A program made the position numbers and the translations under genes. Below are positions 35,040-37,083 of a DNA stretch of 37,083 bases, one piece after another. The DNA is from Bordetella parapertussis (GTDB taxonomy: Bacteria > Pseudomonadota > Gammaproteobacteria > Burkholderiales > SG8-41), in assembly GCA_945870465.1 (NCBI GenBank), contig CAMBSS010000021.1:1-37083 (forward strand). The letters are read 5' to 3'. The stretch's first letter is position 1. Every line of letters starts with the position of its first letter. The notes beneath the pieces were generated by a model. The model was not told the DNA's origin. It did no database searches and saw only the letters and a list, made by a program, of their open reading frames with translations.

Positions 35040-35239
35040 CCTTCTTTCGACAGCGAGACCGCGAGTTGCACAGAGCATTGTCGCCGGACGAATAAAGCGG
35101 TCCGATGACGATGCAAACGCGCGTTCCACGTGAAGCGAACGCATGGTGGCCCAGGCGGGCCCTGCGATGTAAACAAGGATGTCCGGCGCGCGCGGAAGTG
35201 CACGGTCGGACGAGTGTGAGAGAAACTCGCGAGGCGGGT

Positions 35240-35271
35240 GCAACCGCTACCGGTGTCGGTAGACGGGTTGC
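35240..35271. repeat. Long interrupted hairpin
   Basis: GCAACC (35240-35245) pairs with GGTTGC (35266-35271) and CTACCG (35247-35252) with CGGTAG (35257-35262), closing a GTGT loop; GGG/CCC can extend it outward. A second perfect hairpin, GCCGTC/GACGGC, follows at 35301-35317. Confidence 0.6.
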
Positions 35272-35854
35272 GCCCACGCGACGCAAGCGCTCTCAATGGC
35301 GCCGTCTCGAGGACGGCTATTGAAACTACGATGCTGCCAACTAACGACAGCTATTTACTGCTGACGAATATCTCCGAGCCTTGCGGCTCCACCGGCATTA
35401 CAGGAGATCGTTCCGGTTGCGGGCGCTCTTGCGAGCAAAGGGCGATGCGTAACGAGCATCAAACGGGCTGACACAGCCAGCGAAAAACCGAATTCATTAC
35501 CGCGGGTAGTCACATCCAGTACTGCTTGTAGACGTTATCGGACAATGCTGGAACACTCCATTGTCCTAACCGCCGCGCGGTTCATGCTGTGACCGGAGTG
35601 TGTCGGGTTAAGTTCCAAAATATTTGGTCGGTTCGGCCGCTGGAAACAATTGACGCTTCGCAACGTTGAATCATTGTCTTGATGGCGGTCAAATAAAACA
35701 GTAATGCGCCAGTGTGCCGATCGGTTGACGAGCAGCCCGGCACCGGTCCTTGAGGAACGTTGAACGCGCCAGTTTTGAGCCCGTCACGTGGATCGCAGGG
35801 GCTCCGTAACTTGGAAAACTGCGCCAGGACCCGCATGAATACTGGGGTTCTGCT

Positions 35855-35890
35855 CATCGTCACTACCGGTTAGCACCCGTAGTGACGATG
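35855..35890. repeat. Perfect 12-bp inverted repeat with nearby TGGCGCAG repeats
   Basis: CATCGTCACTAC (35855-35866) and its exact complement (35879-35890) flank a 12-nt centre. TGGCGCAG occurs downstream at 35896, 35909 and 35933, and inverted upstream at 35819-35826. No gene explains the arrangement. Confidence 0.65.
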
Positions 35891-36157
35891 CGCGTTGGCG
35901 CAGACCATTGGCGCAGGAACACGAGAAAATTCTGGCGCAGAATGCGGTTTCCCCTGAGGCTGCCGCCCTCTTGCCTTAGAAGTTCTGGTGCACGCAGCGT
36001 TGCGCGACGCCCAGGGCTGGTACACAGATCACGTTCCAGGCGCAAGGCATATTCGACGCGGCCATAGTTACGAAGCGCAAAGTACTACTTAAGGCCTAAC
36101 TACCGGTTTGGTCGCGGTGCGTTAACCCAATCAGGAAATTTCTGTGAGGGAAACGTC

Positions 36158-36295
36158 ATGTCGATTGCGGATAGATGGGTGCGCGACAGGCCGCAAGAAG
36201 CGGTGCTGGAGACTGGACGCGCTGCACTGCCCGATGACAAATTACTGACGATCTTTCTGCGCACACCGGCTGCGCAATTGCTGGCGGGGATGTAA
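36158..36295 (+). pseudogene. radC: Truncated radC 5' fragment
   Basis: GAGGG at 36146-36150 precedes ATG 36158, which opens a 45-codon frame: MSIADRWVRDRPQEAVLETG, then RAALPDDKLLTIFLRT. This matches the RadC N terminus (M-S-I-x-D-W-P-x-x-x-R-P-R-E-K-L-L-x-R-G-x-x-A-L-S-D-A-E-L-L-A-I-F-L-R-T-G). The match stops at LRT; ten unrelated residues and a stop follow. The whole helix-hairpin-helix and JAB metalloprotease-like parts are missing. An IS91-family gene begins 27 nt later, so insertion or rearrangement of that element probably cut radC. Confidence 0.7.
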
Positions 36296-36321
36296 GAGAT
36301 CGCTGTCGGTAAGCGCGCATC

Positions 36322-37083
36322 ATGGGACAAGCGCTGCAGTCAGCGCCGGCAGGCCACCCTGCCGCCTTTTCGTACGAGCGGCGGCGCCCGGAAGAAACGA
36401 CGCTCTATCAGGTGGTGCAGGAACAGTTGGAGACCTTCCTCGCCGAGGTCGAAGCCAAGACCGGCGCGGGCTTGCCGGAGTTTGTCAAAGACGAGTTCGA
36501 GGCCTTTCTCGAATGCGGCATATTGGCGTATGGCTTTCTGAGGCTACGCTGTGCGGGCTGCGCGCATGAGAAGCTGGTGGCGTTTTCCTGTCCCCCAAGG
36601 GGACTTCCTTCGGGGCGCAAGCGTCGCGGTTTTTGCCCCTCGTGCGGTGCGCGGCGCATGGCGGAGAGCGCCGCGCACCTGGTCGACGAGGTGATCCCGC
36701 GCGTGCCGGTGCGGCAATGGGTGTTGTCGTTTCCAATCCCGCTGCGCATCCTGTTCGCGGCGCACCCCGAACTACTCACGCCGGTGTTGCGCATGGTCCA
36801 CCGCGTCATCGCGAGGTTTCTGCTCAAGCAAGCGGGGCTGAAACGCGCCGCAGCCGACACCGGCGCGGTCACGCTGATACAGAGATTTGGTTCAGCCGCC
36901 AATCTGAATATTCATTTGCATTGTCTGGTGCTCGACGGGGTCTATCGGCGCACGGAGGGTGAACCGGATTTCCAGGAGGCGCGCGCACCCAGCCGCGATG
37001 AATTATCGGTTTTGCTCGAAAAGATCATCGCGCGCCTGCTGAAAATGCTGATCCGCCTGGGCCATCTGGTCGAAGAGGAGGGT
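36322..37083 (+). CDS. IS91-family transposase (3' partial)
   Basis: The frame from ATG 36322 stays open for 254 codons to the window edge. The N-terminal transposase zinc-binding domain has CAGC (Cys77, Cys80), Cys90, then CPSC (Cys105, Cys108) and GARRMAESAAHLVDEVIPRVPVRQWVLSFPIPLR, which is strongly IS91/IS1294-like. The rolling-circle HUH-type motif is NIHLHCLVLDGVY (His198, His200), after VTLIQRFGSAANL. The catalytic tyrosine region is beyond the window. A 9-residue insert (91-99, PPRGLPSGR) sits between zinc-ligand cysteines. IS91 elements move by rolling-circle transposition and can carry flanking DNA with them. Confidence 0.9.
   Translation, partial: MGQALQSAPAGHPAAFSYERRRPEETTLYQVVQEQLETFLAEVEAKTGAGLPEFVKDEFEAFLECGILAYGFLRLRCAGCAHEKLVAFSCPPRGLPSGRKRRGFCPSCGARRMAESAAHLVDEVIPRVPVRQWVLSFPIPLRILFAAHPELLTPVLRMVHRVIARFLLKQAGLKRAAADTGAVTLIQRFGSAANLNIHLHCLVLDGVYRRTEGEPDFQEARAPSRDELSVLLEKIIARLLKMLIRLGHLVEEEG
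36591..36617 (+). repeat. 27-bp insertion inside the transposase zinc-binding domain
   Basis: Removing these 27 nt restores the usual family sequence SCKRRGFCPSC. The insert can fold: CCCC-AAGG pairs with CCTT-GGGG. It keeps the reading frame. It resembles a short GC-rich dispersed palindrome that I recall from Burkholderiales genomes. Confidence 0.65.

Larger units (their letters stand above)
34790..36157. other. 1.37-kb region without a convincing gene, rich in inverted repeats
   Basis: No frame here shows family motifs or coding bias that I trust. Contents seen: the tRNA 3' copy (34960-35005), its terminator-like hairpin, then hairpins at 35240-35271, 35301-35317 and several small ones up to 35600 (GAGCC/GGCTC, GCTC/GAGC, GATGC/GCATC, AACCG/CGGTT), and a 12-bp inverted repeat at 35855-35890 flanked by TGGCGCAG repeats. 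It could hold a structured RNA, ends of a decayed mobile element, or both. Composition appears less GC-rich than the core genes. Confidence 0.6.

Noticed and set aside
34837..35296. Minus-strand frames with PGKIRTCCPLVRSE and ARQDSNLLPLGS
   Set aside because: Same artefact, caused by the tRNA 3' copy at 34960-35005. No family motif in the rest.
35085..35600. Group II intron or RNase P RNA
   Set aside because: The hairpin series prompted the idea, but there is no GUGYG 5' end, no domain V, no reverse transcriptase and no RNase P core motifs.
35582..35863. 93-codon minus-strand frame starting in the 12-bp palindrome
   Set aside because: No recognisable domain, no ribosome site and composition unlike the neighbouring genes. 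Kept as part of the non-coding region, though similar hypothetical proteins may exist in databases.
36408..36902. 164-codon minus-strand frame at the right end
   Set aside because: Antisense to the IS91 transposase, whose motifs are unambiguous on the plus strand.

Overview
The window looks like a chromosomal segment of a GC-rich betaproteobacterium that stores polyhydroxybutyrate (PHB). The grounds are the gene order bamD / rluD-pgeF-phaC-phaB-phaR, the rpfE-recJ-prfB-lysS order, single LolC and LolD genes, a Bug-type tricarboxylate receptor and a class I PhaC with its typical PhaR. I cannot name a genus. Most of the window is dense core genome. The right end (about 33.7-37.1 kb) is accessory.

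Left part (1-7.3 kb): the 3' end of an iron(III) ABC permease faces an iron-binding protein gene, fbpA. A shared hairpin lies between them, and fbpA has a perfect Fur palindrome inside its promoter spacer. Next come a patatin-like lipoprotein, an NlpC/P60 cell-wall hydrolase divergent from a secretin-N-domain exported protein, a YfcE-like phosphoesterase, and a DinG/YoaA-type iron-sulfur helicase.

7.3-15.1 kb, minus strand: rluD, pgeF, a ZIP metal transporter, phaC, phaB, phaR, rimO and a YkvA-like membrane protein. This is the usual betaproteobacterial PHB neighbourhood, but phaA (thiolase) is absent and a ZIP gene sits between pgeF and phaC. rimO overlaps the end of phaR just after a C8 tract; losing one C would fuse the two frames. 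bamD starts 3 bp from the annotated rluD start in the opposite direction.

15.1-24.2 kb: bamD on plus. On minus, in transcription order, are rpfE, recJ, prfB (with its programmed frameshift), lysS, acetoacetyl-CoA synthetase and a glycine-zipper envelope protein, followed by an unlisted remnant of a CsoR/RcnR-type metal regulator. The synthetase can reactivate acetoacetate from PHB breakdown, so synthesis and re-use of PHB are both represented.

24.2-33.7 kb: lolC-lolD (lipoprotein export), ubiX with a TIGR02444-like gene, pyrD, then a possible catabolic group: a Bug receptor, a metallo-beta-lactamase-fold lactonase-like hydrolase and two MmgE/PrpD-family enzymes. An imperfect 31-bp inverted repeat of REP/MITE type splits the group.

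33.7-37.1 kb: an intact tRNA-Arg(ACG), then a TacA/TacT-type toxin-antitoxin pair, then a 46-bp copy of the tRNA 3' end at 34960-35005. This is the footprint of a very small tRNA-integrated element with no integrase left. Beyond it lie about 1.1 kb without convincing genes but rich in inverted repeats, a truncated radC start, and an IS91-family transposase that runs off the window and carries a 27-bp in-frame insertion in its zinc-binding domain.
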